A stretch of DNA of 64,000 nt from Leifsonia virtsii (GCF_030433675.1 NZ_JAROCB010000002.1:124001-188000); one strand, 5' to 3'; shown: positions 8,392 to 16,561, counted from the stretch's first letter. The notes: generated by a model from the sequence alone, not told the origin. Made by a program: numbers and translations.

Positions 8392-10083
8392 ATGGCGGGC
8401 GACGAGCCGATCACGTTCCCGGATGCACCCCGGGCTGAGCTGGACAACGCTCTCTCGCAGCTCGTGGAGCAGGCGAACCGTGTCCTCCAGACCCAGGGCA
8501 GACTGCGAACGCTGATGCGTGCGAACAGTGCCGTTGTCTCCCACCTCGAGCTGCCGACCGTGCTGCGGACCATCGTGGAGGCCGCGGTCGACCTGGTCGG
8601 AGCGCACTACGGAGCGCTCGGCGTCATCGCTGAGACGGGCGGACTGGAGCAGTTCATCCACGTCGGGATGCCGCAGGCAGATGTCGAACGCATCGGCCAC
8701 CTGCCGGAGGGCCACGGCCTGCTCGGCGCCCTCATCGACGACCCGCGCCCGATCCGCATCGACTCGATCGCCGACGACCCGCGGTCGGCCGGCTTCCCGG
8801 CCCACCACCCGCCGATGACCGCGTTCCTCGGCGTCCCGATCACGGTGCGCGACACCGTCTACGGCAACCTGTACCTGACCGACCCCGAGTCCGGCGGCTT
8901 CAGCGAGGACGACGAGCAGCTGGTGCGGTCCCTGGCCGCGACCGCCGGTTTCGCCATCGACAACGCCCGGCTCTACGCGGAGTCGTCCGCCCGCCAGGCC
9001 TGGACCGCGTCCGCCGCGGAGATGACGGCCTCCGTACTCGGCGGCGAGGCCCCGGACGCGCTGGGAGAGCTGATCGGGCGCATTTCCGCGCTGGTCGGAG
9101 CGCGCGCCGCCTTCGTCGTCCAGCTCGACCCCGAGGAGCCGGCGGCCCGGGTGACCACGGTGGCCGACGACGACAGGGCGCTGGCCGAGGCGGCCGTCGA
9201 GGTGGACCAGGTGCGGAGCGCTCTCGAAGGGGCGCAGCCGCTCCGCCTGGACGCTCTGCGGGTCGCGACCGAGGTGGCCGGCTGGCCGCCCGGGCCCGCG
9301 CTGGTCGCGCCGTTCGCGCTGGCCGACGACCGGCCCGCGGCGCTCGTCGTCGTACGGCCGACGGGCGCACCCCGCTTCAGCGCGTTCGAGCTGGAGCGGG
9401 CGACGGGACTCGCCCGGCAGGCGTCGCTCGCGCTCGAACTCGCCGCGGCCCGTGCCGACCGGCAGCGCGCCCTGCTGCTGGAGGAGCGCGCCCGCATCGC
9501 GCGCGACCTGCACGACCACGTCATCCAGCAGCTGTTCGGGGCCGGTCTCGAGCTGCAGAGCGTCGAGTCCATGCTCGGCCCCGGTGCGCTCGCCGACCGG
9601 GTGGACGGCGCGGTCGCCTCCATCGACCAGGCGATCGCCGAGATCCGCACGGCGATCTTCGCGCTCTCCCACCAGCACAACGGTGCGGACAGCCTCCGCC
9701 ACCGCGTGCTCGACATCGTGCGAGAGGTGGGAGGCGGACTGCCGGCACCCGCCACGGTGTCGTTCTCCGGCCCGGTCGACGTCGTGTCGGAGCCCGGCCT
9801 CGCCGACGACATCGCCGCGTTCGTGCGCGAGGGGCTCACCAACGTCGTCCGTCACGCGGGCGCCACATCGGCCTCCGTCTCGGTGGCGGCTTCCGGCGAC
9901 GAGATCCTGGTCGTGATCGCCGACGACGGTCACGGCATCGGCGACACCACCCGCCGCAGCGGCCTGGGCAACCTGGATGAGAGGGCGAAGCGGAGGGGCG
10001 GCGCACTGACCGTCGACTCCGGCGCCGACGGCACCCGGCTCGGGCTCAGCGTCCCCGTGCCGACGACGAGAGGTACCATATGA
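8392..10083 (+). CDS. devS: DevS/DosS-like sensor histidine kinase (GAF-GAF-HisKA_3-HATPase)
   Basis: A 563-residue cytoplasmic kinase expected to sense O2, NO, CO or redox state and phosphorylate the regulator encoded next. A coiled N-terminal segment is followed by GAF-A (about residues 60-200), GAF-B (210-345), a HisKA_3 dimerisation helix with the phospho-His in RIARDLHDHVIQQLFG (about 370), and an HATPase domain with EGLTNVVRHAGA and DDGHGIG. GAF-A keeps GFPAHHPPM (His138-His139), the segment that carries the heme-ligating His in mycobacterial DevS, plus LGVPI and GNLYLTD. ATG 8392 has AAGGGGGTGG upstream; an in-frame GTG at 8362 is an alternative. Its stop overlaps the regulator start (ATGA). 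Confidence 0.9.
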   Translation: MAGDEPITFPDAPRAELDNALSQLVEQANRVLQTQGRLRTLMRANSAVVSHLELPTVLRTIVEAAVDLVGAHYGALGVIAETGGLEQFIHVGMPQADVERIGHLPEGHGLLGALIDDPRPIRIDSIADDPRSAGFPAHHPPMTAFLGVPITVRDTVYGNLYLTDPESGGFSEDDEQLVRSLAATAGFAIDNARLYAESSARQAWTASAAEMTASVLGGEAPDALGELIGRISALVGARAAFVVQLDPEEPAARVTTVADDDRALAEAAVEVDQVRSALEGAQPLRLDALRVATEVAGWPPGPALVAPFALADDRPAALVVVRPTGAPRFSAFELERATGLARQASLALELAAARADRQRALLLEERARIARDLHDHVIQQLFGAGLELQSVESMLGPGALADRVDGAVASIDQAIAEIRTAIFALSHQHNGADSLRHRVLDIVREVGGGLPAPATVSFSGPVDVVSEPGLADDIAAFVREGLTNVVRHAGATSASVSVAASGDEILVVIADDGHGIGDTTRRSGLGNLDERAKRRGGALTVDSGADGTRLGLSVPVPTTRGTI

Positions 10084-10724
10084 ACGGAACGGCCATCCGC
10101 GTCTTCCTCGCGGACGACCACGAGATCGTCCGCCGCGGGCTGGTCGCCCTCATCGACGCGCAGGAGGACCTGGAGGTCGTCGGCGAAGCGGCCACCGCTG
10201 CCCAGGCGCGGGCCCGCATCCTCGCGGTGCGGCCCGACGTCGCCGTGCTCGACGTGCGCCTCCCGGACGGCAGCGGTATCGACGTCTGCCGCCGCATCAA
10301 GCAGGACGAGCCCGGCATCCGGTGTCTGATGCTGACCGCGTACGACGACGAGGACGCGCTGCGGGCCGCCGTCATCGCCGGAGCCGACGGGTACGTGATC
10401 AAGGACATCCGGGGCAGTTCGCTGCTCGACGACATCCGCGCCGCGGCCCGCGGCAAGCGCCTGATCGACCCGCGCGTCGCCTCCCGGGTCTCGTCGCAGC
10501 TGCGGGAGCCGGCGGACGACCCGCGGTTCGAGTCGCTCGGGCTGCGGGAGCGGCAGGTGCTCGCCCTCATCGCCGACGGACTCACCAACCGCCAGATCGG
10601 GGAGCGCCTGGGCCTCGCGGAGAAGACGGTGAAGAACTACGTCAGCTCGCTGCTGGCCAAGCTCGGCCTGGAGCGGCGGACGCAGGCGGCCGTGCTGCAG
10701 CTCGACCACCGCGGCAGGGCCTGA
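10080..10724 (+). CDS. devR: DevR/DosR-like NarL-family response regulator
   Basis: A 214-residue two-component regulator. The receiver begins VFLADDHEIVRRGL with the acidic pocket, carries the phospho-Asp in AVLDVRLPDGSG (about residue 58), a conserved Thr in LMLTAYDD and the Lys in GYVIKDIRG. The C-terminal LuxR-type helix-turn-helix contains GLTNRQIGERLGLAEKTVKNY then LLAKLGLERRTQAAV. As I recall the mycobacterial DevR sequence, this is very close to its DNA-recognition region, including the KNYVS recognition helix. It overlaps the sensor kinase gene by 4 bp. It is the likely reader of the five DevR-box-like sites in this window. Confidence 0.92.
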   Translation: MNGTAIRVFLADDHEIVRRGLVALIDAQEDLEVVGEAATAAQARARILAVRPDVAVLDVRLPDGSGIDVCRRIKQDEPGIRCLMLTAYDDEDALRAAVIAGADGYVIKDIRGSSLLDDIRAAARGKRLIDPRVASRVSSQLREPADDPRFESLGLRERQVLALIADGLTNRQIGERLGLAEKTVKNYVSSLLAKLGLERRTQAAVLQLDHRGRA

Positions 10725-10725
10725 G

Positions 10726-10739
10726 GGGACCTTCGGCCT
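10726..10739 (+). promoter_or_regulatory. DevR/DosR-box-like operator upstream of the BON-domain gene
   Basis: GGGACCTTCGGCCT begins 1 bp after the regulator gene's stop codon and 37 bp upstream of the BON protein start. It differs from the 6349 site at only the last base. The position suits activation of the BON gene by the DevR-like regulator. Confidence 0.65.
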
Positions 10740-10775
10740 TCTCGCCGGTTGCGCGGGAGCGGCAGGCTCGTCGCC

Positions 10776-11537
10776 ATGGACAGCATGAGCATGACGAGAG
10801 AGACGCCGGCGCCGGAGCCCGCACCGAGCGACAAGGCGCGCGCGCACGAGCAGCTCAGGGTCCGGGAGGCCGTCGAGGCGGAGCTCGCCTGGACGCCCGA
10901 GGTGCAGAGCCCCTCCATCGGGGTCGCCGTCGACGACGGCGTGGTCACCCTGACCGGTGACGTCTCGTCGCTGCACGAGCGCATCGCCGCGGTCGGGGCC
11001 GCCGAGCGTGTCGCGGGGGTCCGGACGGTCGCCGACGAGCTGCGGCTGAAAGGCGGGGACGGCGAGCCGAGCGGGCACAAGCTCGCCGCGGCGGTCGACG
11101 CGATCCTGGCCTGGACGGCGAACGTCCCGCAGCAGGGCATCCGCGCCGAAGTGCAGGGGCACCGCGTGGTGCTCACCGGGAGCGTGGAGTGGGACTACCA
11201 GCGCGTGGCCGCCAAGACCGCGGTGCAGCACATCTACGGCGTGCACGAGGTGGACAACCGCATCGAGCTGACCCGCCGGCCGCAGGCGGAGGACGTGCTG
11301 GAGCAGATCGGCAACGCGATCACGCGCAGCGCGATCCTCGACGCCCGCCGCATCCGGGTGACCGTGGACGGCACCGAGATCACGCTCAGCGGGCATGTCG
11401 GCTCGTGGGCGGAGCGCGCCCAGGCGGTGCGCACCGCGTGGGCGTCGCCGCACGTCAGCGCGGTCCACGACCTCCTGGTCGTCGACCCGGAGAGCTTCCC
11501 GGTCACGCCCCCAGCAGCACCAGCACGTGATAGGTGA
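10776..11537 (+). CDS. BON-domain protein, three BON repeats
   Basis: A 253-residue protein made of three successive BON (bacterial OsmY and nodulation) domains at roughly 25-90, 100-170 and 175-245. Each has the family pattern of a variable helix, V.V.DG.VTLTG(D/S/H)V and a central glycine (VDDGVVTLTGDVSS, VQGHRVVLTGSVEW, VDGTEITLSGHVGS). BON domains bind phospholipid or act in envelope stress and osmoprotection. There is no signal peptide, so the protein appears cytoplasmic. The ATG at 10776 is preferred over a more upstream start because the latter would overlap the DevR-box-like site. Its 3' end overlaps the convergent membrane-protein gene by 35 bp. Confidence 0.85.
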   Translation: MDSMSMTRETPAPEPAPSDKARAHEQLRVREAVEAELAWTPEVQSPSIGVAVDDGVVTLTGDVSSLHERIAAVGAAERVAGVRTVADELRLKGGDGEPSGHKLAAAVDAILAWTANVPQQGIRAEVQGHRVVLTGSVEWDYQRVAAKTAVQHIYGVHEVDNRIELTRRPQAEDVLEQIGNAITRSAILDARRIRVTVDGTEITLSGHVGSWAERAQAVRTAWASPHVSAVHDLLVVDPESFPVTPPAAPARDR

Positions 11538-11703
11538 CGTACACCGGCCAGACGAACGCCTCCAGCAGCCCCAGGATGACGCCCCAGAACGAGCCGTCCG
11601 AGACGGAGACGAAGTAGATCGCGGCGCCGATGTAGGCGAGCAGGAACACGAAGCCCCACGGCCCCGCGCTCTCGACCACCCGGGTGCTTCTGCTGTCTGC
11701 CAT
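11503..11703 (-). CDS. Small two-helix membrane protein
   Basis: A 66-residue protein with a short polar N-terminus (about 15 residues) and two hydrophobic helices: FVFLLAYIGAAIYFVSV, then a turn rich in Gly and Ser, and WGVILGLLEAFVWPVYVTYH. A Shine-Dalgarno-like GGAGGG lies upstream of the ATG. Similar small proteins of unknown role are common in actinobacteria. It is convergent with, and overlaps, the BON gene by 35 bp. No function can be assigned. Confidence 0.7.
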   Translation of the reverse strand: MADSRSTRVVESAGPWGFVFLLAYIGAAIYFVSVSDGSFWGVILGLLEAFVWPVYVTYHVLVLLGA

Positions 11704-11848
11704 GAGAGAACCCTCCAGTTTCTCGATCGGCTAGGGATGCACAGCCCGTGCAGGTAAACTCTGCGCGACGCCGACGCGGCAATGTGCGCGCCTTCCGACG
11801 TCGGCCGAAAACAGCCCCTGCGCGGGCCCATCAGTCAGGAGATGCCGC

Positions 11849-12118
11849 GTGCCACGGCACATCATCACCATCGCGGGGCGACGGTTCGTCGTGGGGGACG
11901 GCGACATCGAACAGGTCAGGGGCCGCCTCCTCGAGGCGGTGCGCAACGGAGGCGAGTTCGTCGAGATGGGCGCGGTGGATGCGCTGGTCAGCCCGGGGCT
12001 GCCGGTCTTCATCGAGCGGCGCGACGAGCCGGACTCCGACCCCGAGCCCGCCGCCGGCGCGGCCACGGCCGAGGCCATCGCGATGCCCGCCGACGAGTTC
12101 GACGACTGGGGTATCTGA
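11849..12118 (+). CDS. Small hypothetical protein
   Basis: An 89-residue soluble acidic protein starting with GTG (CAGGAGA lies 8 bp upstream). The first half forms a plausible beta-hairpin and helix (HIITIAGRRFVVGDGDIEQ, RGRLLEAVRNGGEFVEM) and looks like the small DUF-type folds in which a substrate or ligand position is presented by a GGEFV.. motif; the second half is an acidic, Pro/Ala-rich tail ending DDWGI. Not recognised. It lies alone between two convergent or unrelated genes within the stress cluster. Confidence 0.62.
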   Translation: MPRHIITIAGRRFVVGDGDIEQVRGRLLEAVRNGGEFVEMGAVDALVSPGLPVFIERRDEPDSDPEPAAGAATAEAIAMPADEFDDWGI

Positions 12119-12132
12119 GCCGGGGGCACGGT

Positions 12133-12990
12133 TCACACCAGGCAGCCTGGGGTGACGACCACGGTCGGCACCTCGATGTGCAGGATCATCGCGTGGCTCA
12201 CCGATCCGAGCAGGAAGCGGTCGACGCCGCGGTGCTGCTGCGTCCCGAGCACGAGCAGCGACGCGGAGTGGACCGGGCCGGCGAGCGCGTAGTACACCTG
12301 GTCGCGCACCAGCCGCGGCGTGACCGTCAGGTCGGGGTTGGCGCTGCGCAGGCTGCCGACCACCGAGTCCAGCATCGCCTTGTGCTCCTCCTCCAGCTCG
12401 CCGAGCAGCGGACCCTCCGACACCGCGCCCGAGACGCTCACCAGCGGGTCGAGCCAGGAGTGCACCACGACCAGCTCGTGCCCGAGCCGGCGCGCCTCCC
12501 GCGCGGCGAAGCGCGCCGCCTTGAGCGACACCTCCGACCCGTCGACACCGACCACGACGCTCGTGCGGCCCTCCTCCGGCAGCGCGGGCACTACCGCCAC
12601 GGCCCCGCGCGCCGTCGCGGCGAGGCGCGCGCCGAGCGACCAGTGGTAGCGGGCGCGCGGCCCGCTGCGCTGACCCGTGCCGACGACGACCAGGTTGTCC
12701 GGCCGGGAGAACCGGCGAAGCTCCTCCACCCGATCGCCCGCCATGATGTGGGTGTTCACCCGCAGCCCAGGATGCTCGTCGCTCACCCGCGCGGCACGCT
12801 CGTCCGCGGCCTCGTGCCGTCGTGCCACCATCTCCGGTGTGACCACGCGGCCGGGGATCGGCTTCTCGTCGTCCTCGACATCCACCAGCAGGATGGCGTC
12901 GTCGTTCTGCTCGGCTCGGCGCACCGCCCACTCCAGCGCCTGCTCGGCCTCGAGCGAGCCGTCCCAGCCGACCACCGTCCCTTCGTTCAT
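12133..12990 (-). CDS. Universal stress protein, two UspA domains
   Basis: A 285-residue tandem USP. Domain 1 starts NEGTVVGWDGSLEAEQALEW and has VVVGTGQRSGPRARYHWSLG; domain 2 starts RTSVVVGVDGSEVSLKAARF and ends VLGTQQHRGVDRFLLGSVSH. The second domain has the complete ATP-loop pattern. The organisation and the RSGPRARYHWSLGARLA segment closely parallel the protein at 7424, so the two look like paralogues from a local duplication. It is the last gene of a four-gene minus-strand operon (PPOX-fold, USP, USP, USP); its start overlaps the preceding stop by 4 bp (ATGA). Confidence 0.88.
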   Translation of the reverse strand: MNEGTVVGWDGSLEAEQALEWAVRRAEQNDDAILLVDVEDDEKPIPGRVVTPEMVARRHEAADERAARVSDEHPGLRVNTHIMAGDRVEELRRFSRPDNLVVVGTGQRSGPRARYHWSLGARLAATARGAVAVVPALPEEGRTSVVVGVDGSEVSLKAARFAAREARRLGHELVVVHSWLDPLVSVSGAVSEGPLLGELEEEHKAMLDSVVGSLRSANPDLTVTPRLVRDQVYYALAGPVHSASLLVLGTQQHRGVDRFLLGSVSHAMILHIEVPTVVVTPGCLV

Positions 12991-13436
12991 GGTCTTCCCT
13001 CCGGTCTGACCACCAGCACCGGGCAAGGCGCCTGGGTCGCGCAGTACAGGCTGACGGAGCCGAGGAACGGCGACGCCAGTCCGCTCAGCCCCCTGCTCCC
13101 GACGACGAGCATCGCCGCGTCCTTCGCCGCCTCGACGAGCACGCCCCCCGCGTGCCCGAGCTCGGCGTGCAGGTGCACCCACTCGGGCCGCGCGTCCCCG
13201 AACTCCCCGCGGACCAGCTCCTCGAGCACGCCGTACGCGACCGCTTTCGGCCCACGTCCCGGCTCCGGGTAGTACGCGTCGTACATCGACGTGGAGTGCT
13301 GCCAGGCCATCACGACCTCCAGCCGGGTGCCGAGCGCCTCGGCCAGCCGTGCCGCCTCGTGCAGGGCCCTGCGCGACTCCTCCGAGCCGTCGACGCCGCA
13401 GACGATGGGAGGCGAGACCGTCCTCGATGGCTGCAT
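12987..13436 (-). CDS. Universal stress protein, single UspA domain
   Basis: A 149-residue single-domain USP: PPIVCGVDGSEESRRALHEAA at the start, LVVGSRGLSGLASPFLGSVS with the full G-x2-G-x9-G-S loop, and APCPVLVVRPEG at the end. It is nearest in layout to the single-domain USP at 4448. It sits third in the minus-strand operon, 10 bp after the upstream USP, and overlaps the next USP start. Confidence 0.88.
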   Translation of the reverse strand: MQPSRTVSPPIVCGVDGSEESRRALHEAARLAEALGTRLEVVMAWQHSTSMYDAYYPEPGRGPKAVAYGVLEELVRGEFGDARPEWVHLHAELGHAGGVLVEAAKDAAMLVVGSRGLSGLASPFLGSVSLYCATQAPCPVLVVRPEGRP

Positions 13437-13446
13437 GACCGCCCCC

Positions 13447-14331
13447 TCAGCTGTCCGCGACGGTCTCGGGGACGACGAACGCGTACTCCTTCGGCGTCAC
13501 CAGCACCGGACACGGCAGGTCGAGCAACAGATCGTGGCTGACCGAGCCGAGCATCGTCGCCGCGAGCCGTCCGCGGCCTCGGGTGCCGACGACGACGAGC
13601 GCGGCGCCCCTTCCGCGCTCGATCAGGGCCGTCGCGGGGTTCCTCCGCACGACGAGCGGGGTGATCGGCGCCTCGCGCGCGATCGGCACGTCGGCGATCG
13701 CGTCGGCGACCACCGTCTGCTCCCGCGCCAGGAAGTCCTTGTCCAGCGTCTGCCCCTCGTCGAGGGCGCGCTGGAAGACTTGCGGAACATCCCACGTGTG
13801 CACCGCCTCGATGTCTGCGCCCAGCCAGCTCGCCTCGGTGACCGCGAGCGCCAGCGCCGACCGGGCGAAGCTCGACCGGTCGATGCCGACCACCACGACG
13901 TTCCGCTTCGGCGGAGGGGTGTCCGGGATGATCGCGACCGTGCACTCCGCCTTCGCCGCGACCCGGAGGGGGAGGGAGCCGATGCGGGCGCCCGACCCGT
14001 CGATCCGCCGGTCCGTGCCGACGGCGAGCAGCGACGCGCCCTCGGCCGCGCGCAGCAGAGCGCCGGCCGGCGGCCCGTCCACCCAGCGGAACTCGGCGGA
14101 GACCCCCGGCACGAGCGACGCGACGTGGGCGCGCGCCTGCCGGAGCTCGGCCTCCACCGTGACCGAGAGATCTGTGTGCGGCCCGAAGACGGCGGCGCCG
14201 AGCCGCGTGTCGAGGGCCATCACGACGTCGAGGGTGCCACCGCGCGCACCGACGCGCAGGGCGGCCCAGTCCAGCGCCCGCCAGGCGGACGCCGTGCCGT
14301 CGAAGCCGACGACGGTCCTCCCGTCGCTCAT
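13447..14331 (-). CDS. Universal stress protein, two UspA domains
   Basis: A 294-residue tandem USP. Domain 1 begins RTVVGFDGTASAWRALDWAA and contains LLAVGTDRRIDGSG; domain 2 begins RNVVVVGIDRSSFARSALAL and ends VVVGTRGRGRLAATMLGSVSHD, with an intact ATP loop. The ATG at 14331 overlaps the stop of the upstream PPOX-fold gene (ATGA), so the operon is translationally coupled here. Confidence 0.88.
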   Translation of the reverse strand: MSDGRTVVGFDGTASAWRALDWAALRVGARGGTLDVVMALDTRLGAAVFGPHTDLSVTVEAELRQARAHVASLVPGVSAEFRWVDGPPAGALLRAAEGASLLAVGTDRRIDGSGARIGSLPLRVAAKAECTVAIIPDTPPPKRNVVVVGIDRSSFARSALALAVTEASWLGADIEAVHTWDVPQVFQRALDEGQTLDKDFLAREQTVVADAIADVPIAREAPITPLVVRRNPATALIERGRGAALVVVGTRGRGRLAATMLGSVSHDLLLDLPCPVLVTPKEYAFVVPETVADS

Positions 14332-14819
14332 CGCGGGCGCTCCGCCCGACCGGTCACGGTCTCCAGCCGGATGCGGTAGACCGCCGCGGACGAACCCGGC
14401 CGCCCGAGGTCGGGCCCGGCCGACGCGGAGCGTGGGATGTCGAGCGTGCGCATCATCCCGATCTCCGCGCCCGGGTGCTCGGCGCCGGCCTCCGCGAACA
14501 CCGGGCGGAAGCGGTCGAGCAGGATGTCGAGGCCCTCCCGCGCGTCGGCGCCGACCAGCTGCTCGAAGAACCCCCAGGCGATCACGCTGCGCCAGTCGTC
14601 GACGCTGGAGACGTCGTCCACCTCGAAGCACACTTCCGGGTGCGACCGCAGCGCGTCCAGCTTGCGGCCCTGCGCGCTGTGGGCGTAGATGTCGCCGTCG
14701 CGGTACGCGTACGAGATGGGCACGACGTAGGGGGTCGAGCCGTCGACCAGCCCCAGCCGGCCGACGATCTGGTCTGCCAGCACGTCGTCGATCTCGTCGC
14801 GGGTCAGCTCCATCAGCAT
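14328..14819 (-). CDS. Pyridoxamine 5'-phosphate oxidase family protein
   Basis: A 163-residue split-barrel flavin-binding-fold protein. Family segments include IVGRLGLVDGSTPYVVPISY, YAHSAQGRKLDALRSHPEVCFEVDD and WRSVIAWGFFEQL. Compared with the PPOX protein at 4955, it is the longer 'nitroimidazole-resistance' type of layout, with an extra C-terminal helix region. GAGGAG lies 5 bp upstream of the ATG. First gene of a four-gene operon with three stress proteins, and downstream of a DevR-box-like site at 14878. Confidence 0.85.
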   Translation of the reverse strand: MLMELTRDEIDDVLADQIVGRLGLVDGSTPYVVPISYAYRDGDIYAHSAQGRKLDALRSHPEVCFEVDDVSSVDDWRSVIAWGFFEQLVGADAREGLDILLDRFRPVFAEAGAEHPGAEIGMMRTLDIPRSASAGPDLGRPGSSAAVYRIRLETVTGRAERPR

Positions 14820-14877
14820 GCGTGCTCCTCACCTCGGCTCGTGTGTCGAGCCTCCCGCGGAAAACCGCACGTCCGTT

Positions 14878-14891
14878 AGGACTTTCGGCCC
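14878..14891. promoter_or_regulatory. DevR/DosR-box-like operator
   Basis: AGGACTTTCGGCCC lies between the minus-strand PPOX/USP operon (start 14819, 59 bp away) and the plus-strand DUF5652-like gene (start 14927, 36 bp away). It shares GGACTTTCGGC with the 3790 site. One box may activate both divergent units. Confidence 0.65.
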
Positions 14892-14926
14892 TTCGCACCG
14901 GCCCCTGCGGGCGCTTGGCTTGACGT

Positions 14927-15232
14927 ATGAAAGCGAAGACGCAGAGCATGGGCGCGATGTCGTTCCCGGAGCTTCCGCCGGGCGGCAAGGTCGTGATCGG
15001 GGCTGTCGTCGTGTGGAGCCTCGCCTGGAAGGGCGCGTCCCTCTGGCGCGCCGCGCGCAACGGGAGCAAGCCGTGGTTCGTGACCCTGCTGCTCTCCAAC
15101 ACCCTCGGGGTCCTGGATGCGATCTACCTGTTCGCGGTCGACCGGCCCCACCGCAGCGAGCACCGGGTGGAGGAGGCGATCCTCGCCGCCACCGGGGAGC
15201 CGGAGCAGCTCGCCCACTCCGACGAGACGTAA
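14927..15232 (+). CDS. DUF5652-like small membrane protein
   Basis: A 101-residue protein with a hydrophobic helix (VVIGAVVVWSLAWKGASLW), the motif RNGSKPWFVTLLLSNTLG and a second helix ILDAIYLFAVD-like, followed by a charged tail. The WK..(A)LW.AARN....WF...L..NTLG...IYLF pattern is that of DUF5652, small two-helix proteins of unknown function. Downstream of a DevR-box-like site, and 15 bp before the DUF805 gene, so probably co-transcribed with it. Confidence 0.8.
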   Translation: MKAKTQSMGAMSFPELPPGGKVVIGAVVVWSLAWKGASLWRAARNGSKPWFVTLLLSNTLGVLDAIYLFAVDRPHRSEHRVEEAILAATGEPEQLAHSDET

Positions 15233-15247
15233 GGGGACGTGGACGCC

Positions 15248-15652
15248 ATGACGTTCTTCGAGGCCATCCAGGCGGACTTCCGCAAGTACGCGGAGTTCAC
15301 CGGCGCGGCTAGACGGCCGGAGTTCTGGTGGTTCGCCCTGTTCGTGTATCTGGCCGCCGCGGCGCTGGCCGCCCTCAACATCGCCACTCCGAACGGCGTC
15401 GTGTACTTCGGCAGCAGCCTGGCGGCGGCGTTCGGCGCCGCGGCCGCGCTGCCGCTGCTCGCGGTGACCGTCCGGCGGCTGCGCGACGCCGGGTATGGCT
15501 GGGGTCACGTCTTCTGGCTGCTGCTCCCGATCGCAGGGCTCATCGTCCTCATCGTGCTGCTCGCCCAGCCCACCCGGCCCGTCGAGGCGCCGGTCGGCGC
15601 GCCCCTCGGCGGGGCACCGGCCGGGTCCGTGCCGACGGCGCCCGCCCGCTGA
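15248..15652 (+). CDS. DUF805 family membrane protein
   Basis: A 134-residue protein. N-terminal YAEFTGAARRPEFWWFALF is the diagnostic DUF805 sequence (the family motif F.GRARR.EFW.F.LF), followed by hydrophobic helices and TVRRLRDAGYGWGHVFWLLLP, the second family motif (R.RRLHD.G.SGWW...L..PI.G). DUF805 proteins are integral membrane proteins of unknown function, sometimes linked to phage or envelope stress. AAGGGGA lies 9 bp before the ATG at 15248; a GTG 9 bp further upstream is too close to that site. Confidence 0.85.
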   Translation: MTFFEAIQADFRKYAEFTGAARRPEFWWFALFVYLAAAALAALNIATPNGVVYFGSSLAAAFGAAAALPLLAVTVRRLRDAGYGWGHVFWLLLPIAGLIVLIVLLAQPTRPVEAPVGAPLGGAPAGSVPTAPAR

Positions 15653-15655
15653 GGC

Positions 15656-16414
15656 TCAGCCCTTCGCCTGCTGGTCGAAGACGAACTGCGCCCGCTGCGC
15701 GACGAGTTCGTCGTACGTGCCGTTCTTCTCCGCCCAGCGGTGCATCTGGACGCCCTGGACGAGGATCTGCTTGGGCGTCGGCTCCTGGCCGAGCAGGTCC
15801 ATCACCTCGGTGGCGAAGTCGCCGAGGTCGAGCGCGTGCGGGTTGACCCGCTCCTGGCCGCTCGACGCGACCGCCGGCGGCACCAGCTCGACCACGTCGA
15901 TCCCGCTCGACGCCAGCTGCACGCGCAGCGCCTCGGAGTAGGCGTGCACGCCGGCCTTCGACGCCGCGTACGTCGCCATCGGCGGGAACGGCAGGTACGC
16001 GATCCCGGAGGTGACCGTCACGATCGTCCCGCTGCCGTGGGCGATCAGGTGCGGGGTGAACGCATCGATCACGCGGATGGTGCCCAGCAGGTTGGTCTCG
16101 ACGGTGGTCTCGGCCGCGGCGTAGTGCTCCGGATCCCGGAGGTCCTCCATGAGCATGACGCCGGACATGACGATGACCGTGTCCAGCCCGGGATGCGCGG
16201 CGAGCACCGCGTCGCGCGCCTCCGCGACCGACGCGGCGTCGGTCACGTCGATGCGGACCGCGCCGAATCCCTGCTCCGCGGCCGCCGCCAGGGCGTCGCT
16301 GTCGCGCCCGCCGACCACGACCGTGCTGCCCGCCGCGGCGAACCGGCGCGCCAGCTCACGCCCGATGCCGGAGGTTCCGCCCGCGATGAAGACGGTGCGA
16401 GTGCTGATGTCCAT
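15656..16414 (-). CDS. Short-chain dehydrogenase/reductase
   Basis: A 252-residue SDR. The Rossmann loop is FIAGGTSGIGRELARRFA (TGxxxGIG with Gly-Gly-Thr), Ser/Tyr/Lys catalytic residues are visible as VTSGIAYLPFPPMATYAASKAG (S ... YxxxK), and the DxxS/VGGRDSD region suggests NADP preference. Such DltE-like enzymes reduce or oxidise small carbonyl substrates; this one is unassigned. It is divergent from the XRE-family regulator at 16562, a pairing very common in actinobacteria in which the regulator represses the SDR and itself. Confidence 0.85.
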   Translation of the reverse strand: MDISTRTVFIAGGTSGIGRELARRFAAAGSTVVVGGRDSDALAAAAEQGFGAVRIDVTDAASVAEARDAVLAAHPGLDTVIVMSGVMLMEDLRDPEHYAAAETTVETNLLGTIRVIDAFTPHLIAHGSGTIVTVTSGIAYLPFPPMATYAASKAGVHAYSEALRVQLASSGIDVVELVPPAVASSGQERVNPHALDLGDFATEVMDLLGQEPTPKQILVQGVQMHRWAEKNGTYDELVAQRAQFVFDQQAKG

Positions 16415-16561
16415 GCGAATGTGCCTTTCTCTCTGCGCCCGGACGGTCGCCGGGCGCGGGATCGAGCATTCCTCGCGCCGCGCACCCGCGGCAGAGCCCC
16501 GGCGATCCGGGGTCCTGGCAGGGCACCCCCATCCCGCCCCGGCGCGCGTTAGCGTGAGTCC

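Noticed and set aside
11800-11826. Partial DevR-box-like sequence before the 11849 gene
   Set aside because: GGGGCTGTTTTCGGCC has the wrong spacing between half-sites and mismatches in the core, unlike the five good sites.
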